A stretch of 22,827 nucleotides of DNA from JBLHHI01 sp047614125 (GTDB lineage: Bacteria; Bacteroidota; Bacteroidia; NS11-12g; UBA9320). Shown here piece by piece: positions 7,282 through 15,727 of the stretch (position 1 is its first letter; every line of letters begins with the position of its first letter). The translations under genes and the position numbers were made by a program. The notes under the pieces are model-generated. The model was not told where the DNA came from. It did not search any database and saw only the letters and a list, made by a program, of their open reading frames with translations. The DNA lies in assembly GCA_047614125.1 (NCBI GenBank), contig JBLHHI010000053.1, positions 1 through 22,827 of the forward strand, read 5' to 3'.

Positions 7282-8121
7282 TTACTCAAACACTCCCAAC
7301 ATCTGCTTCACCAATTCAACCTTTGCCGGTTCTTCTTGCTTTTCGTAGCTGAACTGTAGGTTGCGCAAAACGCGTTGTAGTATTTCCGGATTGGTACACA
7401 CCCGAAAGAACATCGGCTTGTGTTCGATGTTTAGTTGGGTTAAAAAGGCCTTTAGACTTTCAAAATTTAAGATCAAACCATCGCTGAACGGATTGATGTA
7501 AAACATGATGTTATCTGCGTTGTCGGGGTTAAGTGTAGACGGATCATTAAACACCTTAATAATTTCCACCCCTTCAACGCTCTGATATCCCAGCACAAAG
7601 TGCTGAGGAAGATTTACCCCATAAACCGGAATGTTTAAGCGTTGTGCAATGAGCGAGTACACAATGGCCAAGGAAACGGGATTTCCGGTTTTGTTAGCCA
7701 AAACCGTGCTCAAAAATGAATTGTTGCTGGAATGATAGTCTTTTATGTTCCCTTTAAAGCCGTGAACTTCATAAAATATGTAGTTTAAAATCTTTATTTG
7801 TTCGAAGGAAGTTACATCGTAGTTTAGCTCCAACCAGGCATCCAGTCGAATCTTATCAATTTGATTTTCAATGCTTTGCTGATTAACTCGAGCGTTTTCG
7901 ATCTTCTCCAAAATCAACATGCCTTCCATTAAATCGGGCTCTCTTTGGTTATTCCACTTGGTGAGTTCTGCAATGATTTCGGATCGCTTCAGCTCGTGAA
8001 TGATCTGATACATTCGATCTCGACGTGGGCCAAAATTCTCATCCGTAACAGATGCTTCTTCCAACATCAATAAAGCATCCGTGCCCATCGAAATTAATTT
8101 GTTGGTTACGTGCTCAACCAC
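7282..8121 (-). CDS. SirB1-like transglutaminase-fold protein, true start uncertain
   Basis: 279 residues from the first conventional start, GTG 8121. The central region matches the SirB1/COG2912 transglutaminase-like family: NSFLSTVLANKTGNPVSLAI (134-153), then LNIPVYGVNLPQHFVLGY with His174, and VFNDPST further on. The usual transglutaminase nucleophile Cys is not at the expected place, as in other SirB1-like proteins, so it may be non-catalytic. The frame continues upstream of 8121 with convincing protein sequence (KTRDQINSLIYLLDDTDEEV), the typical N-terminus of this family, up to the topA stop at 8186, but without ATG, GTG or TTG; CTG 8181 is the best candidate for the real start, three bases after the topA stop codon. 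The gene follows topA on the same strand and is probably co-transcribed with it. Cellular role unknown. Confidence 0.78.
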   Translation of the reverse strand: MVEHVTNKLISMGTDALLMLEEASVTDENFGPRRDRMYQIIHELKRSEIIAELTKWNNQREPDLMEGMLILEKIENARVNQQSIENQIDKIRLDAWLELNYDVTSFEQIKILNYIFYEVHGFKGNIKDYHSSNNSFLSTVLANKTGNPVSLAIVYSLIAQRLNIPVYGVNLPQHFVLGYQSVEGVEIIKVFNDPSTLNPDNADNIMFYINPFSDGLILNFESLKAFLTQLNIEHKPMFFRVCTNPEILQRVLRNLQFSYEKQEEPAKVELVKQMLGVFE

Positions 8122-8183
8122 CTCTTCGTCGGTGTCGTCGAGGAGGTATATTAAGCTGTTGATTTGATCTCGGGTCTTCAGAA

Positions 8184-10484
8184 CTATTTCTTTTTTCGGC
8201 CTTTTTTCTCCGGCTGATTCTTTATGATGTCGAGTACTTCTTCGTACGATAATTCTTTGGCTTCGGTTCCTTTTGGAATCTTAAAGTTGTTCTTACCCTG
8301 CGATATGTAAGGTCCCCATCGGCCATTGAGTAGCTCCAAGGTTTCATCTTCATCAAACTTTTTAATTAAGCGCTCAGCGTCTTTTTTGCGCTTTGCTAAA
8401 ATTAACTCTATCGCTCGATCTTCTTCAATGGTGTACGGATCATCGGTTTTTTCCAACGAAACAAACTTGCTTTGGTGCACAACGTACGGTCCAAATCGGC
8501 CAATGGCAACTTTCATGTCAGCTTCTTCAAATTGGCCAACCACTCGCGGCAATTCAAAGAGTTTTAACGCTTGTTCTAGGGTTATGCTCTCGATCGATTG
8601 CCCGCGTTGCAAGCTCGCAAAGGTGGCTTTTTCTTCTCCTTCGGTATCTCCAATCTGAACCATGGGTCCAAATCGGCCCATACGTGCAATCATCTTCTTG
8701 CCCGATTTAGGGTGAACCCCTAAATCACGTTCTCCGGTGGCGCGTTCTGCAGTGCCCAAAGCGGTATCAACGGTTTTGTGAAAGGGATGGTAAAAACCAT
8801 CTATCATATCTACCCACTGCGTCATGCCGTTGGCTATTTCATCGAACTCTTTTTCAACGTTTGCCGTAAAGCTGTAATCCATGATTTGATCAAAATGCTC
8901 GATCAAAAAGTCCGTCACAATCTTACCTATATCGCTGGGTACGAGTTTGTTTTTATTGCTGCCAGTGCGTTCCATCTGAATCTCGGAGGAGAGCACATTG
9001 TTCTTTAATTGCAGCACGTCGTAGTTGCGTTCGAAGCCTTCGTCTTCTCCTTTTTCGACATAGCCACGTTTTTGAATGGTGGATATGGTGGGTGCATACG
9101 TAGAAGGTCGGCCAATGCCCAACTCTTCCAACTTCCGTACCAAGCTTGCTTCTGTAAATCGTGCTGGTGGTCGAGCAAATCGCTGTGTGGCAGTTATACT
9201 CGTGCAGTTTGGAGAATCTCCAACGCTCATTTCCGGAAGTAAATCCGCGTGATCTTCGTCGTCTTCATCGTCGTTTCCTTCGAGGTAAACCTTTAAGAAA
9301 CCTTCAAATTTTAATACTTCACCTCGCGCAATGAAAATAACGTCGTTGTTTTGGTTGGATATTTTCACATCCGTTTTCTCCAACTTAGCTTCACTCATTT
9401 GGGAAGCTACGGTTCGTTTCCAAATTAAATCGTACAAACGTTCTTCCGAGCCATCATTACCGGCCGACATCACGTTGAAATACGTAGGTCGAATGGCTTC
9501 GTGTGCTTCTTGAGCACCGGCCGATTTAGTGGTGTACTTGCGTACTTCTGAGTATTCTGCGCCGTACATGCTGGTGATTTCATCCTTCGCGGCTTTCAAT
9601 GCCAATTCTGAAAGATTCACACTGTCGGTACGCATGTAGGTAATGTGTCCATTTTCATACAGCTTTTGAGCCAATTGCATGGTTCTGGATACCGAATATC
9701 CAAGCTTTCTGCTGGCTTCTTGCTGGAGCGTACTCGTTATAAAAGGTGCTGCCGGTTTTTTGGTTGCGGGTTTAACGTCAACACTATCCACCGTAAAGAG
9801 TGCATTTTTGCAGGTTTCTAAAAAGGCTTCGGCTTCTTCTTTGGTATCAAACTTGTTGGAAGCATCGGCTTTAAACGCCTTGCCATTTATCTTAAAGTAC
9901 CCAACAACCTTATAGGTTGAACTGCTCTCATGCGCTTCAATTTCACGTTCGCGTTCTACTACCAATCGCACCGAAACACTTTGTACTCGTCCTGCCGATA
10001 ACGAGGGTTTAATCTTTTTCCATAAAACAGGCGAAAGCTCAAATCCTACCAATCTGTCCAAAACTCTGCGCGCTTGTTGCGCATCTACCAAATGCTCATC
10101 GATCTCTCGGGGATTTTCGATGGCCGCTAAAATGGCCGGTTTCGTAATCTCGTGAAATACGATTCGTTTTGTACGGGATTTATCCAAGTTAAGAACTTCA
10201 GATAAATGCCAGGATATGGCTTCCCCTTCTCGATCCTCATCCGAAGCAAGCCAAACCATTTCTGATTTTTTAGCCAACTTCTTGAGCTCATTCACCACTT
10301 TTTCTTTCTCAGGTGGAACTTCATAGGTGGGTTTAAATCCTCCCGCAACATCAATGGCGCCATCGCCTTTGATTAAATCACGTATGTGCCCAAAGCACGA
10401 TCGAACCGTATAATCCTCCCCTAAAAACTTCTCAATAGTTTTCGCCTTTGCTGGCGACTCTACAATAACCAAATTCTTTGTCAT
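8184..10484 (-). CDS. topA: DNA topoisomerase I
   Basis: 766 residues from ATG 10484, a type IA topoisomerase that relaxes negative supercoils by passing one strand through a transient break. Toprim domain: LVIVESPAKAKTIEKFLG at 5-22 with catalytic Glu9, and SDEDREGEAI at 81-90. The active-site tyrosine is Tyr283 in ITYMRTDSVNLS. GFELSPVLWKKI and SAGRVQSVSVRLV lie between, as in the family. The C-terminus has no Cys4 zinc fingers; instead it carries three short Toprim_Crpt-type repeats with a G-R-F/W-G-P core (ARMGRFGPMVQIG, AIGRFGPYVVH, NGRWGPYISQG) and a Lys-rich tail (PEKKGRKKK), the arrangement expected in Bacteroidota. The SirB1-like gene follows directly and the metalloprotease gene lies 55 bases upstream on the same strand. 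Confidence 0.96.
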   Translation of the reverse strand: MTKNLVIVESPAKAKTIEKFLGEDYTVRSCFGHIRDLIKGDGAIDVAGGFKPTYEVPPEKEKVVNELKKLAKKSEMVWLASDEDREGEAISWHLSEVLNLDKSRTKRIVFHEITKPAILAAIENPREIDEHLVDAQQARRVLDRLVGFELSPVLWKKIKPSLSAGRVQSVSVRLVVEREREIEAHESSSTYKVVGYFKINGKAFKADASNKFDTKEEAEAFLETCKNALFTVDSVDVKPATKKPAAPFITSTLQQEASRKLGYSVSRTMQLAQKLYENGHITYMRTDSVNLSELALKAAKDEITSMYGAEYSEVRKYTTKSAGAQEAHEAIRPTYFNVMSAGNDGSEERLYDLIWKRTVASQMSEAKLEKTDVKISNQNNDVIFIARGEVLKFEGFLKVYLEGNDDEDDEDHADLLPEMSVGDSPNCTSITATQRFARPPARFTEASLVRKLEELGIGRPSTYAPTISTIQKRGYVEKGEDEGFERNYDVLQLKNNVLSSEIQMERTGSNKNKLVPSDIGKIVTDFLIEHFDQIMDYSFTANVEKEFDEIANGMTQWVDMIDGFYHPFHKTVDTALGTAERATGERDLGVHPKSGKKMIARMGRFGPMVQIGDTEGEEKATFASLQRGQSIESITLEQALKLFELPRVVGQFEEADMKVAIGRFGPYVVHQSKFVSLEKTDDPYTIEEDRAIELILAKRKKDAERLIKKFDEDETLELLNGRWGPYISQGKNNFKIPKGTEAKELSYEEVLDIIKNQPEKKGRKKK

Positions 10485-10539
10485 TCGATCTCTATATTTT
10501 ATCGGCTCTTTGTTTTCAAATTTTTATTCTAAGTACGGT

Positions 10540-12666
10540 TTATTGTGTTACAATAACCCGTTTTGTTATTTCGCCTGTGCTCGTTGAAAGACGAACAAAG
10601 TATACGCCAGGCTCTTTCAGTTCAAAAGGCAGTGATTGTAGTTCACCAAAAGAATCAACTTCCAAAGTAAAAAACTTTTGGCCAAGGGCGTTGCTAACTT
10701 CAATGTTGATATGGTCGGTAATCCCGGTTATATTCATAGTAAACGTACCATCACTTGGGTTGGGGTACACCTGAACGGACCCATCCAACACATCTGAAGT
10801 TGGTGTTGATAAAACGAATTGATCAATGTTCACATCATCGATGTAAATCGAATTTCCGCTGCTGCTGGTTGCCAAAAACTTTATGAAAAGGTTTTTACTA
10901 CTTGCAAATCCCTGCTGGTTGAGATTTACTTCCAACACCCTGTATTGCCCATTGTTTGATGGCGAAAATCCAGGATTGTTGCCAGATACTGATGCTAAGG
11001 TTGTTGCACCGATGAAAGCGCGAAGGGCCTTCCAACTTTCTCCACAATCATCCGATCCATAGATTATGAGTCGTTCTCCCGCAGAAGTCTCTCTTAGCGA
11101 ATAGGCAACTCGCATGCTGAGCTTTGGATCCAATCCCTGATGTAAGGTCATATCGATGGGAGGGGAAATTAATTCAAAAACTTGACCGTTTTGCGTCTCA
11201 TCGCTGATAACGCATACCAAGGCTTTTGATTTTGACATTCCATTGCCTTCCAAAATCTTCCAACCAAAAGGACCAGCCGTTTCACCATGCCAGTAAAAGG
11301 GGCTAAATTCGCCTTCGAACGACTCGTACAAAGGGCTTTTTATATTTGCTTCAGATGGAAATACTTCGATGTATTGGGTTTTTGATATTTCGCTTTCACC
11401 TTTAGCATTGATTACCTTTAGCGTAACCTTATAAAACCCCGCCTGATTATATACTACAGCTGGATTGGCAAAAGTTGAGGTAGAGGGCGACCCGCCTTCA
11501 AAAGTCCAAACACGATCGGTTGGGAGGCCATTCCAAGAGCGATCTAAGAAGATTACCGATCCTCCAATACAAACTCTCTTGTCAGGATCTTCTGACTGAA
11601 AATCAGCGATGGGAGCACATGGGTTGGATATGTTAACACCGGTTGATGATAGTGTACTGGCCGAAATATTGGTTGCCCTGTAATCCGTTCTTCCAAGGTA
11701 AAAATTTATAACATTTTTTTGCCCGGCGGTAAACATATTGAGACAACTGCCATTCCCGTAATCCATGTAATTCTCAACATTATCCAATTCATCTGGAGAA
11801 TCGTTGGTGCACGAATTATTGCCCAATGGGCATCCAAAAGATGCCTTTAATACGGGAGGAGTATCGCATACACGATCGCCAGAAGTAGCGCAGTTTGATC
11901 CACCGCAATCATCGTTTATCGTCGAGTTTTGGAAGGGGTGAAATAAACCCAACCAGTGCCCAACTTCGTGGGTTAGTGTTCTGCCGGCGTTGTTCGCATC
12001 GCTGGTTCCTATGCTTCCCACAAAACGATGTGTAACAACAATGCCGTCCGTGGTCTTATCGTCGTCGAAAGGAAACTGAGCATAACCCAACACTTCTCCA
12101 CCCGTTGATGGTGTAATGCCGATGTTGTTAATTACCCAAATGTTGAGATATTTCGAAACATCCCATCGAATTATTTTCTTAACCTCATCATCACCCCCAT
12201 AGGTAAGGTGCGAAACCGTTCGAGTAATGCCATCGGTGCAATTACCATTGGGATCTTTAGTAACCAGTTTGAACTCAACTTCTACATCTACTGCTCTCGA
12301 TTTAAAGATTGCCCGAGTTTTTGATGCATCGGCGTTTTGACGTCTGAAGTCTTCATTGAGTATGCGTACTTGATCGAGTATTTGTTCGCGCGATATGTTT
12401 TCTTCGCCATAGTTGTGAATTACATGAAACACCAACGGAATCGTAACGACTGCTTTCTTTTTGCTTTGAGATTGACTGGTTGATAGGGTTTCCGCAATGT
12501 TGGTCAATTCGGATAGGTATTGTTCGTATGCTGCTTTGAATACGGGATTTTCACTCAGCTTCTCTTGCAAGCGAATGTTGTCTCCACATATATGTTCTGT
12601 TTGTGCAACGAGCTTCGTTGATATTGAACTAAGAACTATAACAAGGCAGATTAAAAGTCTAGGCAT
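10540..12666 (-). CDS. Secreted M43-type zinc metalloprotease with PKD domain and T9SS tail
   Basis: 708 residues from ATG 12666. Signal peptide at 1-21 (LLICLVIVLSSI, then VAQ). The catalytic part (about 75-330) contains HEVGHWLGLFH (233-243), the HExxHxxGxxH zinc site of metzincins, followed by the paired-Cys region of pappalysin-like M43 proteases (DDCGGSNCATSGDRVCDTPP) and a Met-turn candidate at ENYMDYG (Met301). A PKD-like domain lies at about 350-436 (VIFLDRSW, VYNQAGFYKVTLKVIN). Residues about 445-620 look like a MAM/jelly-roll adhesion module (YESFEGEF, FISSP-type LISPPIDM, SDDCGESW). The end (about 625-708) is a T9SS type A sorting domain: VYPNPSDGTFTMNI, GVYFVRLST, KRVIVTQ. It should be exported to the surface or medium and degrade protein substrates there. 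Very similar layouts are common in Bacteroidota. Confidence 0.92.
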   Translation of the reverse strand: MPRLLICLVIVLSSISTKLVAQTEHICGDNIRLQEKLSENPVFKAAYEQYLSELTNIAETLSTSQSQSKKKAVVTIPLVFHVIHNYGEENISREQILDQVRILNEDFRRQNADASKTRAIFKSRAVDVEVEFKLVTKDPNGNCTDGITRTVSHLTYGGDDEVKKIIRWDVSKYLNIWVINNIGITPSTGGEVLGYAQFPFDDDKTTDGIVVTHRFVGSIGTSDANNAGRTLTHEVGHWLGLFHPFQNSTINDDCGGSNCATSGDRVCDTPPVLKASFGCPLGNNSCTNDSPDELDNVENYMDYGNGSCLNMFTAGQKNVINFYLGRTDYRATNISASTLSSTGVNISNPCAPIADFQSEDPDKRVCIGGSVIFLDRSWNGLPTDRVWTFEGGSPSTSTFANPAVVYNQAGFYKVTLKVINAKGESEISKTQYIEVFPSEANIKSPLYESFEGEFSPFYWHGETAGPFGWKILEGNGMSKSKALVCVISDETQNGQVFELISPPIDMTLHQGLDPKLSMRVAYSLRETSAGERLIIYGSDDCGESWKALRAFIGATTLASVSGNNPGFSPSNNGQYRVLEVNLNQQGFASSKNLFIKFLATSSSGNSIYIDDVNIDQFVLSTPTSDVLDGSVQVYPNPSDGTFTMNITGITDHINIEVSNALGQKFFTLEVDSFGELQSLPFELKEPGVYFVRLSTSTGEITKRVIVTQ

Positions 12667-12732
12667 ACAGTTAACATTAAAAAGGCTGTTTTCAAATTAA
12701 TGAAAATATTTCTGGCTTCAAATATCGGTTTG

Positions 12733-12740
12733 CAAACATA
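12733..12740 (-). promoter_or_regulatory. Possible -7 box for the metalloprotease gene
   Basis: On the minus strand TATGTTTG fits TAnnTTTG and lies 66 bases ahead of the protease ATG. No clear -33 TTTG is present at normal spacing, so support is modest. Confidence 0.35.
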
Positions 12741-12791
12741 GCAAAACCTTTGATGCTTGTTATTTTAACAAGGAAATTGCACTGAAGGGAC

Positions 12792-14192
12792 TTATTGGTC
12801 GGCAACAATCAAAGAAACCGTTGCGTCTCCAGTTACATTTACAACGGTTCTACACATATCTAAAATTCGATCTACAGGCAAGATAATGGCAATCCAGGCT
12901 GGGTTTAGTCCAACCGATTCGAGCACCAAGATCATCAACACTAAGCCGGCACTGGGAACAGCAGCTGCTCCAATGCTTGCCAACGTTGCCGTTGCCACGA
13001 TGACCAATTGTTGCGAAATATCCAAATCCACCATGTGCAATTGGGCCAGTGCCACAACCGCAATGGCTTGATACATTGAAGTTCCATCCATGTTAACAGT
13101 GGCGCCAATGGGTAGAACAAAGCTGGTAGTTGATTTTGGTACACCCAATTCATTTTCTACGCAATCCATCGTAATTGGCAAGGTTGCCACCGAAGAGCTC
13201 GTGCTAAAGGCGGTGAGTTGTGCCTTTCGAATGCCGCGTAAAAACTTTTTGACACTCATGTTTTTAACAAAGAGTTTTATCATCGTTGGATATACGACAA
13301 AGGCCATAATTGCCAAGCCTATCACCACGGCTAAACCGTAGTTTAATAAGAAATATAGGAGCTCATTTAGCTTATCTACATCCCCTCCAGCCATTTTAAC
13401 GAGGGTACCTGCCATAAGGGCAAAAACAAAAAACGGCATCGATATCATTACAATTTCCACCATGCGAACAAAGATCACATTAGCGCTATTCACAAAATCG
13501 ACCATGGGTTTTACTTCTTCAATCGGCAACAGAATGAGAATGATGCCAAAAAAAATGGAGAAGAAGATGATTTGCAGCATTTGCATATCTGCCAATGCCG
13601 TAAAGATATTGTCTGGCACAACATCCACAAGCGGTTGTAAGGGGCCCTCAGCTTTTGTTTTAAGCGCCTTGTCTAATTTATCTTGAACATCTTTATCAAT
13701 GCTGTCTTTGGCTGTTTTGTACAGTACACGTTGTACGAGCTCTTTTTGTGTTGAATCGGCTAAAACATTTAGATCATCCAACTTTTTGACTCCAGGGTTT
13801 TGTGTTAACCAATTCTCATATTCAACTCGTTTCTCGAGTCGTACTTGGTTGTCGACTTGTTTGCCGGGTTTCCAAAGATTTACCACCAATAAGCCAATGG
13901 AAACGGAAAGTACCGTGGTTGCCACATATATTAACAGCGTCTTTGTGCCAACACGCCCCAAGCGTTTGATGTCTTTTAAATTCACAATTCCAGAAATAAT
14001 GGAAAACAAAACCAGTGGAACCGCAATGAGCTTCAACACATTAATAAAGATGGTGCCCAAAGGTTCAATGTAGTTTAGCGTAAACTTACTAATTTGAAAG
14101 GCGTCGCTGTTGGTTTTTACCGCTATGAGCGAATAAATCAAACCCAATATGAGCGCAATAATAACCTGCCAATGAAGCGCTAGTTTTTTCAT
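12792..14192 (-). CDS. Dicarboxylate/amino acid:cation symporter (DAACS family)
   Basis: 466 residues from ATG 14192, an integral inner-membrane secondary transporter. Hydrophobic helices are clear at about 8-25, 45-70, 86-106, 203-222, 245-265 and 281-300. The family hallmarks are present: the serine-rich hairpin FSTSSSVATLP (329-339), the NMDGT motif at 367-371 for Na+ and substrate, AVPSAGLV (411-418) in the second hairpin, and DRILDMCRTVVNVTGDA (441-457) in the last helix. It should import glutamate, aspartate or C4-dicarboxylates with Na+ or H+; which one cannot be decided here. About 75 charged residues at 110-185 (many Lys, Asp and Gln) sit in the loop after the third helix, longer than in the short archaeal homologues. 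It appears to stand alone, 125 bases upstream of the protease gene start and on the same strand. Confidence 0.93.
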   Translation of the reverse strand: MKKLALHWQVIIALILGLIYSLIAVKTNSDAFQISKFTLNYIEPLGTIFINVLKLIAVPLVLFSIISGIVNLKDIKRLGRVGTKTLLIYVATTVLSVSIGLLVVNLWKPGKQVDNQVRLEKRVEYENWLTQNPGVKKLDDLNVLADSTQKELVQRVLYKTAKDSIDKDVQDKLDKALKTKAEGPLQPLVDVVPDNIFTALADMQMLQIIFFSIFFGIILILLPIEEVKPMVDFVNSANVIFVRMVEIVMISMPFFVFALMAGTLVKMAGGDVDKLNELLYFLLNYGLAVVIGLAIMAFVVYPTMIKLFVKNMSVKKFLRGIRKAQLTAFSTSSSVATLPITMDCVENELGVPKSTTSFVLPIGATVNMDGTSMYQAIAVVALAQLHMVDLDISQQLVIVATATLASIGAAAVPSAGLVLMILVLESVGLNPAWIAIILPVDRILDMCRTVVNVTGDATVSLIVADQ

Positions 14193-14630
14193 GGGTCGAA
14201 TATAGGAAAGTTCGCTAAGGTCGAATCAACATTTTGATTTGAAAGATTGAGATAAAGCTTCGAGTTGATTTTTCTGTGCCAAACTCTACTTTGAATCGCT
14301 CTGTTTCGTTAGTTAATCTTGAACCAAAGATCTAAAAATCAGGTTATTAGAATAATGAAAGTCGCAATGTGCCTTGTTTTGGCTAAATTTGGATGATGCT
14401 GTCTTCAATTTGGATGGCTTCTCATTTAGTAAGGCTTTTGCCAAAAAATATAAAATTTCAAAAAAAAAGAACAAACTGAACCCACTTTCGCACGAATATC
14501 ATAAACTTCCTCAAAGCCAAATCATTGCACGCCTGATTTATTCGACGGCTCATCAGATGGGTCAGAAGAAGCCTTTTCGAAAAGATGATCCTCAGGAGAA
14601 ATCAATGAGGAAGTAGAAAACTTTGTCTCC
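14193..14630. other. Intergenic region with a doubtful small frame
   Basis: This stretch separates two minus-strand genes. A plus-strand frame runs 14374-14616 (80 codons from TTG) with a very basic, low-complexity start (KISKKKNKLN) and no recognisable family; its only ATGs come close to its end. TAAATTTG at 14384-14391 matches a -7 box but lies inside this frame. I see no convincing gene. It may be decayed sequence or contain the upstream control region of the symporter. Confidence 0.3.
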
Positions 14631-15725
14631 TTAGTTTATTTGCTTTGAAAGAGCTCTATTGGCTAAAAGGGCATCCAACAATACGATTGCCGAAAGTGCT
14701 TCTACGATGGGCACTGCTCTGGGCACAACGCACGGATCGTGGCGGCCTGAAATTTGAAGCTTCGTATTCGCTCCGTCCTTCGTTACCGTATGTTGTTCTT
14801 TGGATATTGATGCGGTGGGCTTAAAAGCAACGCTAAACAGGATGTCCATGCCGTTCGATATGCCTCCTTGAATCCCACCCGAATGATTGCTTCTTGTTTG
14901 TAGTTGACCTTCAGTGGTGCTTTCCCATTCATCGTTGCTTTCTTTCCCCGTTTTGAGCACCGATTCAAATCCATCGCCATACGAAAAGCCTTTTACCGCA
15001 TTAATGCTCATCATAGCCTTGGCCAAATTAGCGTGGAGTTTTTCAAACAAAGGATCACCTAACCCAATTGGGCAATTTTCAATAACGGTTTTAATAATAC
15101 CCCCAACGCTGTTCCCGTCTTCCTTCATTTCAAGAATGCAAGCTTCCATCTTGGCGGCAATTTCATCATCCGGACATCGCACCTTGTTACGATCAACGTT
15201 TGTTCGAGAAAGCGGGTTTGGTTTACCACCATAAGCAAGAGTATAAATCTGATCAACATAAGAAACAATGCGCACTGGGTGAAAGTGGGTTAGAATTTGC
15301 TCAGCCACAGCTCCTGCGGCAACCCAGCCTGCAGTAATCCGAGCACTGGCTCTTCCTCCACCTAGATGATCTCTATTGGAATACTTTTGGTCGTACGTGA
15401 AATCTGCATGCGATGGACGATAAACATTGGCCAAGTGGTCATAGTCTTTGCTTTTTTGATTCGCGTTTGGAACTACTATGCAAATGGGAGCACCGGTTGT
15501 TTTGCCATTAAATATTCCCGAAGTAATTCGGGCCAAGTCGCTTTCCTTTCGTTCTGTAGTTAACGAAGATTGCCCAGGCTTTCTGCGCGAAAGTGCTTCA
15601 TTAATTCCACCAATTTCAATGGCTATGTTGGAAGGACATCCATCGATTACCACACCAATTTCCGAACCATGTGATTCGCCAAATGACGTTATTCTAAATA
15701 TTTTGCCGAAGCTGTTCGTTGCCAT
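14631..15725 (-). CDS. aroC: Chorismate synthase
   Basis: 364 residues from ATG 15725; a longer frame reaches 15773, but that extension overlaps aroA and lacks family sequence. Catalyses the last shikimate step, 5-enolpyruvylshikimate-3-phosphate to chorismate, with reduced FMN. Signature segments: SFGESHGSEIGVVIDGCP (14-31, with the conserved His19), RPSHADFTYDQKYSNRDH (103-120), GGGRASARIT (122-131), HSGGIQGGISNGMDI, and GRHDPCVVPRAVPIVEA near the end. Length is normal for the family (about 350-370). It is the third gene of aroB-aroA-aroC; only two bases lie between the aroA TAG and this ATG, so translation is likely coupled. Downstream there is a 14-base gap to the end of the doubtful frame on the other strand. 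Confidence 0.97.
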   Translation of the reverse strand: MATNSFGKIFRITSFGESHGSEIGVVIDGCPSNIAIEIGGINEALSRRKPGQSSLTTERKESDLARITSGIFNGKTTGAPICIVVPNANQKSKDYDHLANVYRPSHADFTYDQKYSNRDHLGGGRASARITAGWVAAGAVAEQILTHFHPVRIVSYVDQIYTLAYGGKPNPLSRTNVDRNKVRCPDDEIAAKMEACILEMKEDGNSVGGIIKTVIENCPIGLGDPLFEKLHANLAKAMMSINAVKGFSYGDGFESVLKTGKESNDEWESTTEGQLQTRSNHSGGIQGGISNGMDILFSVAFKPTASISKEQHTVTKDGANTKLQISGRHDPCVVPRAVPIVEALSAIVLLDALLANRALSKQIN

Positions 15726-15727
15726 AC

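Noticed and set aside
8326..9915. Several plus-strand frames opposite topA
   Set aside because: They are antisense shadows of a strongly supported topA, with no family-like sequence.
12886..14073. Plus-strand frames opposite the symporter gene
   Set aside because: Compositional shadows of transmembrane codons; no start or domain evidence.
14374..14616. 80-codon plus-strand frame as a real gene
   Set aside because: TTG start, low-complexity lysine-rich beginning and no recognised family; kept only as a note on the intergenic region.
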